This document shows, one piece after another, positions 63,674 to 64,000 of a stretch of DNA of 64,000 nucleotides. The DNA is from Dyadobacter sp. 50-39 (GTDB lineage Bacteria; Bacteroidota; Bacteroidia; Cytophagales; Spirosomataceae): contig MKSR01000029.1 of the NCBI GenBank assembly GCA_001898145.1, forward strand, positions 372,001 through 436,000, written 5' to 3'. A program made the position numbers and the translations under genes. The notes below the pieces were generated by a model. The model was not told the DNA's origin and searched no databases. It was given only the letters and a program-made list of their open reading frames with translations. Position 1 is the stretch's first letter; every line of letters begins with the position of its first letter.

Positions 63674-64000
63674 ATGAGTGAAGAAGTAAAACCTACCAAT
63701 GCAGAATTAGTGGACGTTTCTCTCCTCAACCCGGCGGTCCCGGAAGATGAGAAAAGGATCAAGGAGGCGTTTGAAGACCGCAACTGGAACGAAATCAAGA
63801 GTGCCGACTCATGGGTTGTATTCAAGGTAATGGCCGAATTCGTGGAAGGATTTGACAAACTGGCCAAAATAGGCCCGTGCGTGTCCATTTTCGGTTCTGC
63901 CCGTACATTGCCCGACAACCCTCACTATAAAACCGCGGAAGATATTGCGGCGAAACTGGTACGACATGGTTACGGCGTCATCACAGGCGGCGGGCCGGGT
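63674..64000 (+). CDS. LOG-family protein (TIGR00730-like), 5' part
   Basis: First 109 codons from ATG 63674; runs off the window. After an N-terminal helical extension (PEDEKRIKEAFEDRNWNEIKSADSWVVFKVMAEFVEGFD), the Rossmann start CVSIFGSARTLPDNPHYKTAEDIAAKLVRHGYGVITGGGPG fits the LOG/lysine-decarboxylase-like family. The catalytic PGGxGT region lies past the end. Members hydrolyse nucleoside 5'-monophosphates to base and ribose 5-phosphate, which would sit well beside rpiB. Confidence 0.85.
   Translation, partial: MSEEVKPTNAELVDVSLLNPAVPEDEKRIKEAFEDRNWNEIKSADSWVVFKVMAEFVEGFDKLAKIGPCVSIFGSARTLPDNPHYKTAEDIAAKLVRHGYGVITGGGPG

Overview
This 64-kb window looks like chromosome of a Bacteroidota bacterium, most likely Cytophagales close to Dyadobacter/Spirosoma. 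That placement is inference. It rests on family content (GSCFA, DUF2911, DUF6934, YtxH, long NusB, arrays of FtsX/MacB-type permeases without an adjacent ATPase), on TAnnTTTG-type -7 boxes (clearest before rplU), and on the lack of Shine-Dalgarno sequences. I recognise no rRNA, tRNA, CRISPR array, transposase or phage genes.

Layout. 0.1-4.5 kb (minus): GSCFA protein, Mrp ATPase, NifU-like scaffold, terminator, long D-Ala-D-Ala ligase-like enzyme. 4.6-7.9 kb (plus): DUF6934 protein, overlapping 49-aa protein, secreted GH16 glucanase, dnaX with an A10 slippery run. 7.9-11.7 kb (minus): nusB, ytxH-like, DUF1573, yajC, ybbR-like, coaE. 11.9-14.4 kb: ABC exporter half and a PIN-type toxin-antitoxin pair. 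14.4-19.5 kb: a damage-response-like cassette in which an S24/LexA-type repressor is divergent from a Y-family polymerase and a second, short DnaE, with three copies of one palindrome between them. 19.6-26.4 kb: lipoprotein, M16 peptidase, DUF3820, pncB, glyS. 26.6-34 kb: three consecutive FtsX-type permeases, then an MFS transporter on the other strand. 35.4-39.5 kb: secreted protein, membrane-anchored winged-helix regulator, relic of a fourth permease, ABC ATPase and TolC-type channel. 39.6-45.3 kb: two outer-membrane barrels, SGNH hydrolase, FGGY kinase, recG. 45.5-51.5 kb: DUF2911, repeat lipoprotein, winged-helix regulator with a membrane protein, DgkA, DUF1361, SMP-30 and thioredoxin-fold proteins. 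51.8-57 kb: rplU-rpmA, Nfu-type protein, a DxDDTA-motif protein paired with a 2Fe-2S flavoreductase, LacI regulator. 57-64 kb: M1 aminopeptidase, LolC-type permease, rbfA, polytopic membrane protein, rpiB, start of a LOG-family gene.

Most genes are housekeeping. Four places stand out. (1) The S24 repressor / DinB / short DnaE cassette has three TGGA-N5-TCC(A) palindromes over its divergent promoters, and looks like a mutagenic-repair module distinct from classical imuA-imuB-dnaE2. (2) The permease trio and the separate ATPase-TolC pair carry similar paired 16-bp palindromes at the same distance (53 nt) from a TTGGCA element, suggesting one split, co-regulated export system, with a permease relic at the second locus. 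(3) dnaX has a ten-A run where either frameshift stops translation within a few codons, predicting a gamma-type short product. (4) A 366-aa protein with the class II terpene cyclase signature DxDDTA is paired with a PaaE-like electron-transfer flavoprotein.
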